A stretch of DNA of 64,000 nucleotides, from positions 880,371,220 through 880,435,219 of the forward strand of contig NC_081409.1 of the NCBI RefSeq assembly GCF_030272615.1, given 5' to 3'. The notes under the pieces were generated by a model. It saw only the letters and a list, made by a program, of their open reading frames with translations. It did not search any database and was not told the origin of the DNA. Shown here one piece after another: positions 11,900 through 24,010 of this stretch; within the stretch, counting starts at the first letter, position 1; each line of letters starts with the position of its first letter. The position numbers and the translations under genes are program-made. The stretch comes from Cryptomeria japonica. Lineage: Eukaryota > Streptophyta > Pinopsida > Cupressales > Cupressaceae.

Positions 11900-11911
11900 G
11901 CTCTAATACCA
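11900..11911 (-). promoter_or_regulatory. Element F primer-binding site (tRNA-iMet)
   Basis: The minus strand reads TGGTATTAGAGC, two bases inside the 5' LTR. It differs by one C-to-T change from TGGTATCAGAGC, the complement of the plant initiator-Met tRNA 3' end, which is the usual copia primer. Confidence 0.85.
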
Positions 11912-11913
11912 AT

Positions 11914-13036
11914 TGATAGACTTATAAAGCACCGAGAGGGGATGGTGAATCAGTGACACCAAAAAGAATACTACTTTAAACACTAATCGATAGATATACT
12001 TAACAAGTTTACTCAACACTATGCAAGCATTCCAAAATGATATTAAAGCATCCACAATAAGTAAAACATCCACCATAACATAAGTGTTTATACGTGGAAA
12101 ACCCAAATAGGAAAAACCATGGTGAAATGAGACTCACAAGTTAACTATTTGCAGTAATAGGTAACTAACCCGTTAAGGTCTACAAAGGTGCTTTGCTAGG
12201 AGAAAATCCTGTTAAAGATCTCAAAGCTCTGTTAGGAGCTATACCCTGTTAAAGGTAGTACCCTGTTAGGAGTAACCTCAGTAGAGGATTTCTAAATCCA
12301 AACTAATGGATCACCTTGTTAGAGGATTTGTACAATGAATCTCGTTAGAGCTTACTCGGTTAGGGGATTTGATTGTTGTAGTAATTAGAAAACAATAGGT
12401 GGTGTGATCTAGAAGTAGAAAAACTTGCTTGAATAGATCCTCTTATGCACACTCAAAAATACATCACCAACATACTCTACAATGCCTTAACACTTCTATC
12501 TTTGCATCAAATTATCTCATATCATATCTCCAAAATAGTTGATCATAATGTCATTATATAAACATTTAGATTTCATGTCGGCCTTAGAAATCATATCACA
12601 ATTTCCTAGGTGCAGTGTATCTGGACAATCAAACATAACTCATCACAAATTACGGCCAAAATTTGTTGGTTAGGATAAGTCATAACGACCGGTGATAACT
12701 CATCACACAATCAATGAATACCGGTTGGAACATCAATACCAGTTGGAACATCGATACCGATTATATTTAACCTCTGTCAACATGTAAACCAATTGTCCTA
12801 CATTGCTTCTTTGATGATCTCTGTTGGATCTTCAGGTTGGTTTCATGCTATTCTTGTATATATTGGTTGTCTACATGTACCGATTTGACACCACCAAAAA
12901 CTAAACTTTCAATACCGGTTGCAATACCAGTAACCTTAGAAGTAATACTGGTAGACAATGTGAACATATGTGTGCGTACATGTTCCATCAATGACAACAT
13001 ATGAAGTCATTCATTAGAATCATTATCGAGTCAACA
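11914..13036 (-). repeat. Element F 5' LTR
   Basis: Minus-strand start TGTTGA at 13036, end CTATCA at 11914; 1,123 bp against 1,064 bp for its partner. Extra bases include a short duplication near 12,330 and a stretch around 12,690. The terminal block GATTCACCATCCCCTCTCGG corresponds to that of the copia LTRs here. Confidence 0.9.
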
Positions 13037-13370
13037 TTTATAATGTCTAAAGAATTGTACATGGAGGGAGGGCGAGATTCTTAGGGTAAAACATGAGTGT
13101 GTCCACTACCTTTGCCCTAGCCCCGACCCCTTAGTAGTTTTGTTTTTTTGGCTATGTCCTCGTAACCTCACAAGCTTACTCATTTTGGCTTTAAAGTTTT
13201 TGAGGGACTCAGACATGTTAAAATTGTAAATTTCCCAAACATAAATATTAATGATAATTTTGTAAATTTCAATTCGTTTTAGTTTGCCTCTTATGGATAT
13301 AAAAATGCTTTCTATTTCATTTTATTAATGATAATTTTGCAAATGCTTTTTGTCTATGAGCTACATTATT
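13037..13370. other. Short unassigned stretch between F and the LINE
   Basis: No gene recognised. It should be the other half of the locus into which F inserted (compare 6780-7341). The first 150 bases are GC-richer, with a possible coding-like run; the rest is AT-rich, with a repeated AATGATAATTTTG word (13248, 13328). Confidence 0.4.
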
Positions 13371-13380
13371 TCAATATTTT
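13371..13380. repeat. Candidate LINE target-site duplication, left
   Basis: TCAATATTTT, directly followed by the T-rich tail TTTATTTATTTTTC, which is the poly-A end of the LINE on the minus strand. The same ten bases recur at 21293-21302, beyond the other end of the element. Flanking bases also mostly agree (17 of 19 over the extended match). Confidence 0.65.
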
Positions 13381-15102
13381 TTTATTTATTTTTCAATAAA
13401 AGTGGAAGACCACTAATTTTATTTACTATAATATTTATACAATCCTGGTTTGAAGAGCATCGATAGGAAAGAACCAGGCAAAGAAAACCTCGAGTCTTGC
13501 TCATAAAAATCCCATTGGAAAGATAATATGACTGATTACTTTGAAGTAGAGAAGTGAAAATTTCAAACCAGCCCCAACCCATCCCAAAAAGTTGTATAAG
13601 CCAATACCAGTTACAAAAATGATAACCAACCCCCCAAAATTTGTGGAGAAGATACAAAATTTTCAGACAAGAAGAAAAGAAAATGATTATCAGGAATGCA
13701 GAATCCAAGTACTAGAACCCTCTTCTGGGGGAGTGGGAAGCAACCACATTCTGAATATCCGGAGCAACTACCTGCAAGCGCTCAACTACTTGCAGAAGAG
13801 ACATAACTTCCTTCATCGAATCAAGAAGGAAATGTATACCTAAAAAACATTAACAACTACAGCCAAAGTATCTGGAGAAACATGATCCAAAAAAGCTACA
13901 AGAGAAAACATTGTGTCATCATATATGTTAGAGATTAAACCACCTCTTAAAAGTGAAAGTAACTCACAATGCCAACCATTAGATAGTAATTCAGTCTGAG
14001 ATTAAAAAACCACCATAACGAAAGCACCAAGCTCAAAACAATAAGCGGACAAAGCATTATCCAAATCAGAAGTAGAATAAAAAGAGGGATGAAAGTATGC
14101 GTCCAATAATGCCCGAACCAAAGAAGCATCCAAGAGCATATCTATACACACAGTAATAAAATGAGAAGTAACTTCAGCAAGGAAAATATTAGTGTTCTCC
14201 ACCAACCACTACCTGCCCACCACCTTGTGAATAGCAGGAGAAAACTTCAAAGAATGAAGTTTAAACAACCTACCAAGCTTCTCATCATCAAAGGCATGAG
14301 GATCCTGAAAAATCACAATTCTTAATATGCAAAGAAATTCTATAACCAACAACCTCCATCACAAAAAAAAAATGGAATGAAAAATAAGACAAAAAGCAGA
14401 ATGTCGTGAGCATATAAAAGAGAAGAGATACATCATTAATAAGTAAGATTATCACACAAGCAGTTGGAAAATGACACAAGTATAACATAAATGATACAAG
14501 ATTAGAGATCCACACTAGCCATATCCCAAACATCGTACCAACAAGCACACACAGGCCACCACCTTTGAGGAAAACAATTAATAGAAAATGCCTACAAAAA
14601 GGAAATGAGGAGCATCATTAATGAGAAAGCATCCACCCACAACCATTGCATGATAGGAAATTATGTAAGGTCAGATATTCACATGAGCCATATCCCAATA
14701 ACTGTGCCAACAAGAACATAGAAGCTACCAGATCAAAGGGCAATAATCATTAAATAATGCCAAGTAATAGACATGCAAGTTGCCACTTATGAGGATGATA
14801 GTCATTAAACACTACCAAGTAATAGAGATATCATGCAAGCATAATAGTACATCAGAAATAATAAGGCAAATAAGAAAAGAACCCCTCAATCAGTATGATA
14901 CCCCATGGAACAAATCAACTCAAGAGCTAGGCATCGGCCAACACATCCCTTGAAATTATGAACAAGCATGCAAAATTAATGAAGTGAAGTAAAGAGGCCA
15001 AAAAGGCAACTTACAACATCACACTAACATGCATACATATTAACAATTCCAAGAAAAATGCAAGGTCGAGGCAAGGCAAAAGAGTATGACCAAAAGGAAA
15101 AC
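13381..15102 (-). other. LINE 3' region after RNase H
   Basis: There is no intact ORF. Minus-strand 14310-13860 nevertheless reads like decayed protein: KLGRLFKLHSLKFSPAIHKV, a TAG, then WLVENTNIFLAEVTSHFITV and further residues, with few stops. At about 14,400-14,850 there are diverged repeats of about 100-150 bp (words ATATCCCAA, GTGCCAACAAG, CATTAA). The last 300 bases end in IISGLPLLLK-like codons and an A-rich tail, as is common at plant LINE 3' ends. I do not recognise a domain. Confidence 0.5.
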
Positions 15103-18100
15103 TCAAGACTTCGAAGGTAAAGGAGGTAGATAACTCTCATCAATATCTACCAAGGTTTGAATATTCTCAATTAGAGACTTATTCACAAAAACATCAGCAA
15201 CAAAATAAACCTCTCTATAACAATGAGAAATAGAGAAAGAGTTAAAGAACTTAATCTGCAACAGAACCTTATCCAACCAGTATTGTAAATGCCAAGAATT
15301 ACAAGTTTGATTAGTAACCGCATAAAAGATAACTAAAGAATCTCCTCCAATCACAACATCTTTAAGATTTAATGAAATTATCAAATCTATTCAAACAGAT
15401 AGAGCATGAATTTCTACCACATTAGTAGTCCCATCTAGAATATACAGACACCTAGCTTTAATAACTCTATAACTATCATCAGTAACCACCAACCCAATAG
15501 CAAACTTCCCTGGGTTTCCCCGAGAAGCACCATCAAAATTTAACTTAAACTTGGATGGGGGGGATAACCAAACCACCTCTTTTCTGTTAACTAAAGAAAT
15601 CATTTTCTTAGAAAAATCCCCTTGAGAAGGAAGTATATGTAAAGTCGGCCAATGCCTTATGATCCAACTATCCCAAGAACTAAATTTTTTTCTAAGACTT
15701 AGACCTTTGTAAATAAAAGTCAAAGTAGATTCAGAGATGGATTTCTTAATACAGAAGAGAACATCCGACAATGAGGAAACCTTCTTCCTAAAAATTCTAT
15801 TATTCCTTTCCAGCCAAACATTCCAAATCAGAATAGAAGGGGCAATAATCCATAAAAAAGTATAAAAATAATATGAACATAAATGCGACCAACCCTAAAA
15901 GTGAGAGTGTAGATCCTCACATAATACCGTAGACCAATTTAATTTATTAAAGAGCCCATACCAACATTCTGAAATAAAAGGACAATGAAGAAAATGATGA
16001 TCAACCAATTCTAAGGAACAACCACACAAAACACAAGGAAAGACAACAGTGATGCCCAGCCTATCCAATTGCATACCTATGAGAACTCTATCCTGGATAG
16101 CCAGCCACACAAAAGCTCTTACTTTTGGAAGGCAGGCAATATGCCAAAACAGCCAAGAGGGTCATACATCCCCCTACAAGTAGCAAATAAATACCTATAT
16201 CCATCTTTAACTAAATACTCCCCAAACTTAGAATGAACCCAAATTAGCTCATCATCAGACTCAGGAAAGACAAGTTGACATTTAGTTAACTCCTCAACAT
16301 ATGTAGACTTGAGCTCTTGATCAATCGGGAAATAATCTATTCATTTCCAATTGGTAACCAACATAGAACCAGACAACTCCACATAAAAATAATCAGCCAC
16401 AAAAATTCCCCAAGAAGATTTTAATTGGGACATAAGAGCCGACCAATCTCTAAGACTAGTCAAAGCGGAAAAACCATTCCAAACCTCCTCCCAAAATATA
16501 GCTTTTCGACCATTATGCACAAGACAAGATAAACCAAGAAGAATGATAGATCTACACTTAGACATGAAATTCCAAATCGTAGAACCCTTAAGAAGTGAGG
16601 AAGAAGTAAAAATAGCCTCCTTGAGACAATCTCCTAAATATTTAGAAAACAAAATAGATGCCCACTTAGAAGAAGGTTGTTTATATAATTTCCACACTAA
16701 CTTATCTCCTAAAGCCAAATTCTACTTACTTAAATTTCTAATTCTAGCACCTCTTGTATCCTTCAAAGAGAAAACCTTATCCCAAGCCAGCAAAGGAATT
16801 TGGGCCCTATTATTCATGTTATCATTCTATAAGAATTACCTCAGAATTGACTGTAGATTAGTAACTGATTTCTTGGGAGCCTTTAAAATGGACATCAGAT
16901 AAATAGGAATCGCATTCAAAATAGCCTTAATAAGCACTATCTTACTAGGTAAACTAAGCCACTTTTGTGTCCAAGAGAGAATCCTTGATGAAACAAAAGA
17001 ATAGATTCTTTCCCAAAAGTTATGTTTTTCAGATCCAGTGAAAAAAGGAATCCCTAAATACTTGCAAGGAAATTGACCAAGAATAAAACCCCAAAATTTA
17101 ACCAACCTCGATTGTACCAAGGGAGAAACATTAAGAAAGAAAACCTTAGATTTAGCATTGTTCACCTTCTAACCAGAGAAATCTGAATAATCTCTTATAA
17201 TCTTACTAATAACTTTTGCCTCATTCAAAGCGGCATGTCCAAATAGTAAAGTATCATCAACAAAAAGACAATGAGAGTGTCTAACAGCCATATTTGGGAT
17301 ACTAATACCCTTCCAAAGACCATTCTGCCTTGCAGCCAAGATAGCTCTGCTAAAATCTTCAACTAGGATAATAAACAAGAAAGGAGACAAAGGACATCCT
17401 TGCCTAAGGCCTTTGGAAGAAGAGAAAAAACCGCACGGGGAGCCATTCAAAATCATAGAAAACCTAGCAGTAGAAATACATACATAAATCCATCTCAACC
17501 ACTTGATCCCAAAACCAAACTTTTTAAGAACAGGTGAGAGAGCCTGCCAGCTAACCCTATCATAATCTTTCATCATATCTAACTTAAGGATCATAGTAGG
17601 AATAGAAAGATGAGAGACAAAATGCAATACCTCATGAGCCACAATGGCCCCTTCTGTTGTCTCCCTACTAGGAACAAAACTAGCCTTCTCACCTAAAATA
17701 ATCTTGGGAATGAGCTTGGCAAGTCTCACAGCTTGATTTCCTTAGTTATTATTTTATATAATGTATTACATAAAGAAATTGGTTGAAAATCTACCAAAGA
17801 CTTAGGATTCTTTGTTTTAGGAATCATGGCAATAAGAGTCATATTTAAATCTTTTAGAATAGACCTATTACACCTAGCCTCCTCTAAGACAAGAAGAAGT
17901 TCATCCCCAAGAAAAGACCAACACTTTTGAAAGAACAAAGCAGTAAAACCATCTAGCCCTGGAGCCTTCTTAGGCTTCATAGAAAAAAAGACTCCCTTCA
18001 CCTTAAGACTAGAAAAAGGAGCCATTAGCATTTGATTATCCTCTATAAAAATAAGTTGAGGAATAACCGAAGCAAAATTATCATCAAAAGAAGAAGTTTC

Positions 18101-19339
18101 TTTAGTCAACAAAGATTTTAAAAACTTGACAACCTCAATAGCAATATCCTTCTCCTCAGAAAGAAATAACCCATGAGAATATTGAATACAAGAAATCCTA
18201 CTCCTTTGACATTTTATTTTGGTGGATGAATGAAAAAATTTAGTGTTCATATCTCCTTCAACAAGCCATAAATTCCTAGATTTCTGCTGCCAATATATGT
18301 CTCCATGAGAAAGAACTTCCTCGAGCTGAGAATTTAACAATTTATGCTTGGCAAAAGTAGAAAAGTCCATCCCAATATTCATAACCATAGTATTTAAAGC
18401 TTCAAGCTCCTTCTGAAGTCTAGATTTCTCAAAAAAATAAAATTTAAAATGCAAGACATTCGATGACTTTATCTTTTCTTTAATAAAGGAAAGTTTTTTG
18501 ACAAAGTGAAACATTCTAGTTGCAGATATAAAAGGGGTTGAGGCCCACCAAGATTCTAAGAGGATCAAAAAAGAAGGATCTCTAAACCACATAGGCTCAA
18601 ATTTAAACGAAGTCTTTCTAGGAGCCCTATCGTCTAAAATAGACAACATAATTGGGAAACAATCAGAGCCTGAATTAGGCAAGACCATAGCAACAATATC
18701 CACATCCGAGAATATCCAATTATCAAGATTAAAAAACCAATCAAGTCTTTCAGCAATCTGTGAAAAAATTATCCTCATGTTTGTCCAAGTAAATTGACCA
18801 TTTAGAGTTTTACAATCCAACAAACAATTATTCTGAATGAAAGTAGTAAAATCAGCCACAATAAGTCTATTCAGTAAAATTCCCCCAATTTTGTCATCCT
18901 CACAAGAAATAACATTAAAATCTCCACCAAAAATCACAAATTGTCCCCGAAGGGGAGAGGAGATAACAGTTAAAGAACCCCAGAGGGCTCTTTTCCCCAA
19001 GATAGACATTGGACCATAAACATTAAATAACTAAACTTTAATATTAGAAATCCCGCTTTTTACCAACACCAACATCCAGAAAGGAGCAGAGACAACTAGA
19101 GAAAATCCAGTAGAAAAATCATTCCAAAGAAAAGAAAAACCTCTAGAAGCCCCCGCAAATGGGGAGACACAAAATTTCTAAGCCTTCCAATTAGAAAATA
19201 AAAACTTAGCACCATGCACACTTAATTTAGTTTCTTACAACATAAAAACATCACACTTCATTAAGTCCAACTGCAAATTAATCAAGTGTCTCTTGTTAGG
19301 GGTGTTTAAGCCCCTAACATTCCAAGAAATGGCTTTCAT
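15103..19339 (-). pseudogene. LINE ORF2: endonuclease, reverse transcriptase, RNase H
   Basis: The ATG at 19339 opens MKAISWNVRGLNTPNKRH, the standard start of a plant L1 endonuclease (EEP) domain. EEP motifs follow: GGDFNVI, AERLDWFF and SDCFPI; the catalytic His of SDHFP is Cys here. RT: KKAPGLDGF (about 17,960), DFQPISLCN (usually FRPIS), LKLDMMKDYDRVSW, KGLRQGCPLSPFLF and FVDD in place of FADD (about 17,240). The thumb region has CKYLGIP. A zf-RVT module (15895-16110) has WLAIQDRV and CVLCGC...DHHFLHCPF. RNase H (15771-15103) has FDGASRGNPG, VEIHAL and GDSLV. Breaks: stops near 19,200 and 19,050, at about 17,730, 17,166 and 16,340, and one between the two RNase H parts. It would nick and prime at the insertion site if intact. 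Confidence 0.92.
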
Positions 19340-19535
19340 TGTCCTTGAGGGGGGACATTTTCTCCCCTCTTTTCAATAGAATCACCAGAAGACTACGTTT
19401 GGAAGCAACCGACCTTGTGAAATTTGGACTAAAGTTTGTTTTTCTTTTTGTAGAACCAAAACCCGGGCTTAAAAGGGTAGACTAGATACTAACATCTATT
19501 TCCAACTACGTATAAAATGCCTTTGGCTTCCTACC

Positions 19536-21284
19536 CTACTTCGCAGGAGATGGTAATGGGGAGGAAGAAGGCAAAGGAATTTTAACCAAAGGTTTGTTAA
19601 TTGCGGGATCAAATTCAACCTTATTGACCATACACAAAGCATTTTCACAATCTAGATCTTTATGTGTAGAGAGAATTTCAAACGGATTGCAAGTCAAAGG
19701 GATGACCAAGGAAGAATTCAAATTAACCAAGTCTTGATCAATCACATCAGCCACCTTATCAGTAACATCATTATTCAAAGTAATATTGTGCTAAAAAACA
19801 AGCCTCTCGACTTGATAAATTAAGCCATCATCTGGAACAAGAAAAGGTGAGTCAAACCCATGAACCATAGGGTCTGACTCCCCTGAGGCTATCCACCCTC
19901 AAGTCCTTGGGTAGGTTTAGCAACATTCATTACCGGTCCCCTTACATTAGGAAGCCCTAGGTGAGAATCTATTTCAACAGGAACCTTAGCTTTCTGCACA
20001 TCCTCCATGGGGATAGATGCATCTCCAAGAGGGATAGATTTCTCTAGAATAGAAACCCCAATAGGATTGTTTAACTTTGATGAACAAACAAGGTGAGAAT
20101 CTATGTGCCTTCAATTTTCATGACCGACAGAAGAAACAAGGTTATCAACACATATATTAGTAGATTTTGAGGGCTGAACCACCTTATCACCAAATGAAAA
20201 ACCTTTAAGGGTAGCAAATAAAGGAGAATCCATAACCACAAAAGACTTAACAAACCACTCAGAATCACAAATGATGCTCTACTTCCAAACCCCATCAATA
20301 GACTTTAAATTACAATTGCAAGGAATCATAGAGGATGAGGTAAGTAACACACAAATCTTCACCCTTAAAACCCCATCCTTAAGAACTGAATGTGAATGAA
20401 TAAAATTTCCAAAGTAATCCCCAATTCTTTATAAAATATCTACATCAAAAAATTCATACAGAAGCCCAGGAAGCAAAAACCAAGTAGGGATAGTTTTAAC
20501 AATATTATGAGAAGTTAAAAAAAGAGGTTTTCAACTTTCAACAAAAACTAAATTACGACCAAACTAGAAAAATGTCTTTACAAGGGCCTACTATTTACCA
20601 CCTTCAGAATCAAAGATAATAATGAAAGAGCTCGAAGAGAACCTGGAAATAAAGTGTAGCATACCAGAGCGAATGAATCTTATGATGAAGCTTTGAAAGA
20701 AAAATATTTTCTCCCCAAACCTTAATTAATATAGCCAAAGAATGCAAATCTGTAGCTTTCTTGTCAAATGGGGCTTTGGTCACAGAGATACAAGGAATCG
20801 ATAGCCATATCTTATCCACTGAGTTCTCCTTACCCAAAGGCTTGTCCTTATCAAGAGCTACTGTAGAAGCCAAAGATGGTCGTAAAACCCCTATGGAATT
20901 TTCAACAACCACTTTCCCGGAGCCCGCAACATTTTTAGGGTTATTTCTAGACCCCCCATTTCTTCAAGAATTTGTAGGTGAATCCTGAGAGGCATTTTAG
21001 TTAGGCCTAGATACTTTCATCTTCTGAGGATGAAAAAAGCCCTTGAAATATTTTGACCTCGGCCACCCACTATCCCTGCAACGTCATTCTTTCTTGTCCA
21101 AAGAAAGCACATCAACCCACTTCCCATTCTGAAACACCCATTGAGGAATATGGTCACCTTGCTAACCAAAGGGATCTAAGGGAGGAAGAGGATCACCAAG
21201 GGATCCTCGCCCCAACTCAAATTTTGTATCTAAACCCTAGACTACGAAATTTTGCCCATCTTCTTTTTTAAATACCAATGCCAT
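19536..21284 (-). pseudogene. LINE ORF1: DUF4283-like RNA-binding protein
   Basis: The ATG at 21284 (MALVFKKEDGQNF) is about 8 bases inside the element. Residues HIPQWVFQNGKW and KKAPFDKKA-like segments lead to a DUF4283-like core at about 20,900-20,290: IHSLWYATLYFQ, then IPTWFLLPGLLYEFFDVDIL, RIGDYFGNF and DGVLRVKICVLL. The pattern 'PxWxxLPGLPxEF...IGxxxG' is the hallmark of DUF4283 ORF1 proteins. The tail is Pro/Ser-rich and ends at 19536. Stops near 21,236, 21,090, 20,600 and 19,900 break it. Known plant LINE ORF1 proteins bind their own RNA; a CCHC knuckle is not visible here. Confidence 0.8.
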
Positions 21285-21292
21285 CCTTTATG

Positions 21293-21302
21293 TCAATATT
21301 TT
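21293..21302. repeat. Candidate LINE target-site duplication, right
   Basis: TCAATATTTT, identical to 13371-13380. It abuts the 5' end of the LINE just upstream of the ORF1 ATG. Confidence 0.65.
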
Positions 21303-21559
21303 GTTAAACAATGGAAACAAATTTAATACTGTGATTTTTTTTATGTAATGTTTCTTCCTCTATATTTAATATAGAAAAAAAAATCCAGTTCGCTCCATTA
21401 ATTATTTGTACATTGATTATAATTTTATAAATATATTAAAAAGAAACAAGTGAATTAAAAGTCCAACTTACTTGTTGTTGAAGTTTTGAACTAGTGAATG
21501 TGGAGGAATGATAAACATGTTTTGCAAACTTATAACAAAAGACTTCCATAAATGATAAA
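21303..21559. other. AT-rich unassigned stretch
   Basis: Very AT-rich, with no ORF or repeat that I can name. It leads into the first partial unit of the 266-bp array. Confidence 0.4.
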
Positions 21560-21764
21560 TATTTAATTAAGTATAGTTAAATTCTAAATTTGCAATTGTA
21601 TACTTAATTGAATTTAATAAGCTCTATTTCGGCAGAAGTTGAAAATGATTAAAAAGTCTTCAAAACCATTGTCAAAAAGTGACTCGTGTCTGTTGACGTG
21701 GCCAAAAAATGGTAAAATTTCTAGGACCCATGACAACTGACAACATATGCCATTGATTAACATT
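21560..21764 (+). repeat. Partial unit of the 266-bp tandem array
   Basis: It matches the second part of the unit found at 22765-24010: AAGCTCTATTTCGG, then AAAAAGTCTTC, AAAAAGTGACTC, GACGTGGCC and GGACCCATGACAACTGACAA. It stops at about 21,764, exactly where the following unit would begin, and the unit resumes at 22765. Confidence 0.75.
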
Positions 21765-21789
21765 TGGTATCTTCAGGGAGGAAATGAGT

Positions 21790-22764
21790 TGAGAAGAAAG
21801 TTCATGAGCCTTAGAATGCTAAACAACATCTCCATTGGTGTTCTCTTGTACAATGATTTCTTTTAGTTTTAGCTGAGGGTTGTGAAGGTTTAGGATCAAT
21901 AGGCATAGGCTTCTTCTCTTCTTTTAAATGAGGATGAATAGGAGAAGGTCTACTAGGCTGAAAAATAGGATATGTTTGACACTTTCCTTTGTAAGATGTA
22001 GGAGGAAGTATTGCAACATATAAAAGAGGAATATAAGGTGTAGGAAGGAGACTGAGTCTATCATGAAGAGGAAGAATATGTCTAGGATCTCTAGGGTTAC
22101 TCAAAGATAAGATTATATCATTCTTCCATTTCTAATAAGATTAAAAAAGAGCATCACTTTGAGTCATAAGAGGTTCAAATTGTTTAGGCTGAAAGTAATC
22201 AATATTAACATCTCCATGCCTCACCATGGGCTGGTACATGATATGATTTATAGTTATGATTTTATCATTGCAAAGAAATTTAAGATATTTATGAATGGTA
22301 GATGGGATCTCTTTCATGGAAGAGAACTGAGGATGTCCCAACTTCACACAAAATTGATCTGATGTAGGAATGACAACAAAAATGACATCTAAGCACTTAG
22401 TACCAACCCTAACGGGAAGAGTAATAGAACTTATAGTAGGACAAGAGAAACCATCAAAGATCTTAACCACTAAATCAAATTTATCATATGTTACTTCATG
22501 CATTTATAAAGTATAAAGATATCCTTAGGTTATTACATTCACCATACATGTTGGATCAATGAGAACCCCTCATGAGAGTATGTCTTTGATCATTACAGTG
22601 ATATATAGTAGGCCATCAGGTGCTTCAATAGTATCACTAGGATCAAAGGCAATGCATAGGTCCTTAGGATTTGCAGGTTTATCAATAAGATTCACCACAT
22701 TATTAGACTCAAGGCCAAGGTCATTAGAAGAAAATTCAATATTCTCAGACTCAATTAGAGATCG
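21790..22764 (-). pseudogene. Gypsy-type protease and linker fragment inside the array
   Basis: Minus strand. From 22776 the frame reads an acidic linker, then VLIDPTCMVNVI at about 22,550-22,568, where gypsy proteases have a D(S/T)G or DGG site; the catalytic triad is altered. Next come PTISSITLPVRVGTKCLDVI, IPTSDQFCVKLGHPQFSSM and EIPSTIHKYLKFL, which match the protease end of element B (RPWIHDIQDIPSTCHLCLKF). Pro-rich linker residues follow to 21811. Stops at about 22,504 and 22,140 break it. No LTR or other domain accompanies it, so it is an isolated fragment. Confidence 0.7.
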
Positions 22765-24010
22765 TTGGATGAGCATAGCTCAATGACTTAGGGTGGATTT
22801 TGGCCTGAATGTGGGAAGTAAACACATTTGTGAGAAATTCACCTAGGATTGAACGTTTTACATTTAATAAACTATAATTAAGTCTATAAAGATCCATTTC
22901 GGGTGGAAGATGAAAAGGATTAAAAAGACTTCAAAAATAGTCCATATAAGTGACTCGAGTGTGGCGACATGTCCGAAAAATGGCCAAAAGTCATGGGAAC
23001 CATGACAACTGAGAAAAGATACCATTGTCCGTTAGATGAGCATAGATCAATGAGTTAGGGCGGATTTCAGCCTGAATGTGGGAAGTAAACACATTTGTGA
23101 GAACTTTGACCAGAATTGAACGTTTTACATTTAATTAACTATAATTAAGTCTATAAAGCTCTATTTCGGGAAGAAGTTGAAACGGATTAAAAAGACTTCA
23201 GAAACAGTCAAGAAAATTGACTTGAGGCTAGTGATGTGCCTAAAAAATGGAAAAAGTCATGGGACCCATGATAACTGACAATAGATACCATCGTCTATTG
23301 GATGAGTGCAGATCAATGACTTTGGGTGGATTTCAGCCCCAATGTGGGAAGTAAACACATTTGTGAGAACTTCACCCGAAATTGAACATTTTACATTTAA
23401 TTAACTATAATTAATTCTACAAAGCTCTATTTCGAGCGGAAGTTGAAACAAATTAAAAGGACTTTAAAAAAAGTCTAGAAAAGTGACTTGAGTCTGGTGA
23501 CGTGTCTGAAAAATTGCAAGTCATGGGACCCATGACAATTGACAATAGATACCATCATCCATTGGATGAGCACAAACCAACAACTTAGGGTGGATTTCAG
23601 CCCGAATGTGGGAAGTAAACACATTTGTGAGAACTTCACCCAAAATTGAATGTTTTACATTTAGTTAACTATAATTAAGTCTATAAATCTCTATTTCGGG
23701 TGGAAGTTCAAAAGGTTTAAAAAGACTTGAAAAATAGTCCAAAAAAGTAACTTGAGTGTGGTGACGTGCCCAAAAAATAGTAAAAGTCATGGGACCCACG
23801 ACAACTAACAAAAGATACCATTGTCTGTTGGATGAGCACAGATCAATGGCTTATGGTGGATTTTAGCCTGAACGTGGGAAGTGAACACATTTTTGAGAAC
23901 TTGACTTGGAATTTAACGTTTTACATTTAATTATCTATAATTAAGCTCTATTTTGGGCGAAAGTTGAAAAGGATTAAAAAGACTTCAAAAACAGTCTGAA
24001 AAATTAGCTC
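22765..24010 (+). repeat. Tandem array, unit about 266 bp, 4.7 copies
   Basis: The word TTGGATGAG (one copy TTAGATGAG) starts successive units at 22765, 23032, 23298, 23562 and 23828, giving periods of 267, 266, 264 and 266 bp. Each unit also carries GTGGGAAGTAAACACATTTG, TGAACGTTTTACATTTA, GCTCTATTTCGG and GGGACCCATGACAACTGAC at fixed offsets. The last unit breaks off near 24,010. Units differ by scattered substitutions, so this is an old satellite-like array. No ORF. Confidence 0.9.

Larger units (their letters stand above)
7342..13036 (-). mobile_element. Element F: LTR element of the two-ORF family without pol
   Basis: Two LTRs in the same orientation (7342-8405 and 11914-13036) enclose 3.5 kb holding ORF1 (coiled coil and zinc knuckles) and a shortened ORF2, with no protease, integrase or RT motif in any frame. 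The minus-strand order is 5' LTR, primer-binding site, ORF1, ORF2, polypurine tract, 3' LTR. Flanks are GTTAT (7337-7341) and TTTAT (13037-13041), matching at 4 of 5 bases, so a decayed TSD is likely. The protein segments match D best (KAS..KRRE, SSS.DEAN, YIDCKIEDLGSL). Confidence 0.88.
13381..21292 (-). mobile_element. LINE (L1-like, with RNase H), nearly full coding length
   Basis: The minus-strand order is ORF1 (DUF4283-like), ORF2 (endonuclease, RT, zinc finger, RNase H), a 3' region of about 1.7 kb and an A-rich tail. This is the architecture of plant L1 LINEs with a terminal RNase H. ORF1 starts only about 8 bases inside the right TSD, so the element is complete or barely 5'-truncated. 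Several stops and frameshifts make it inactive. Length about 7.9 kb. Confidence 0.9.
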
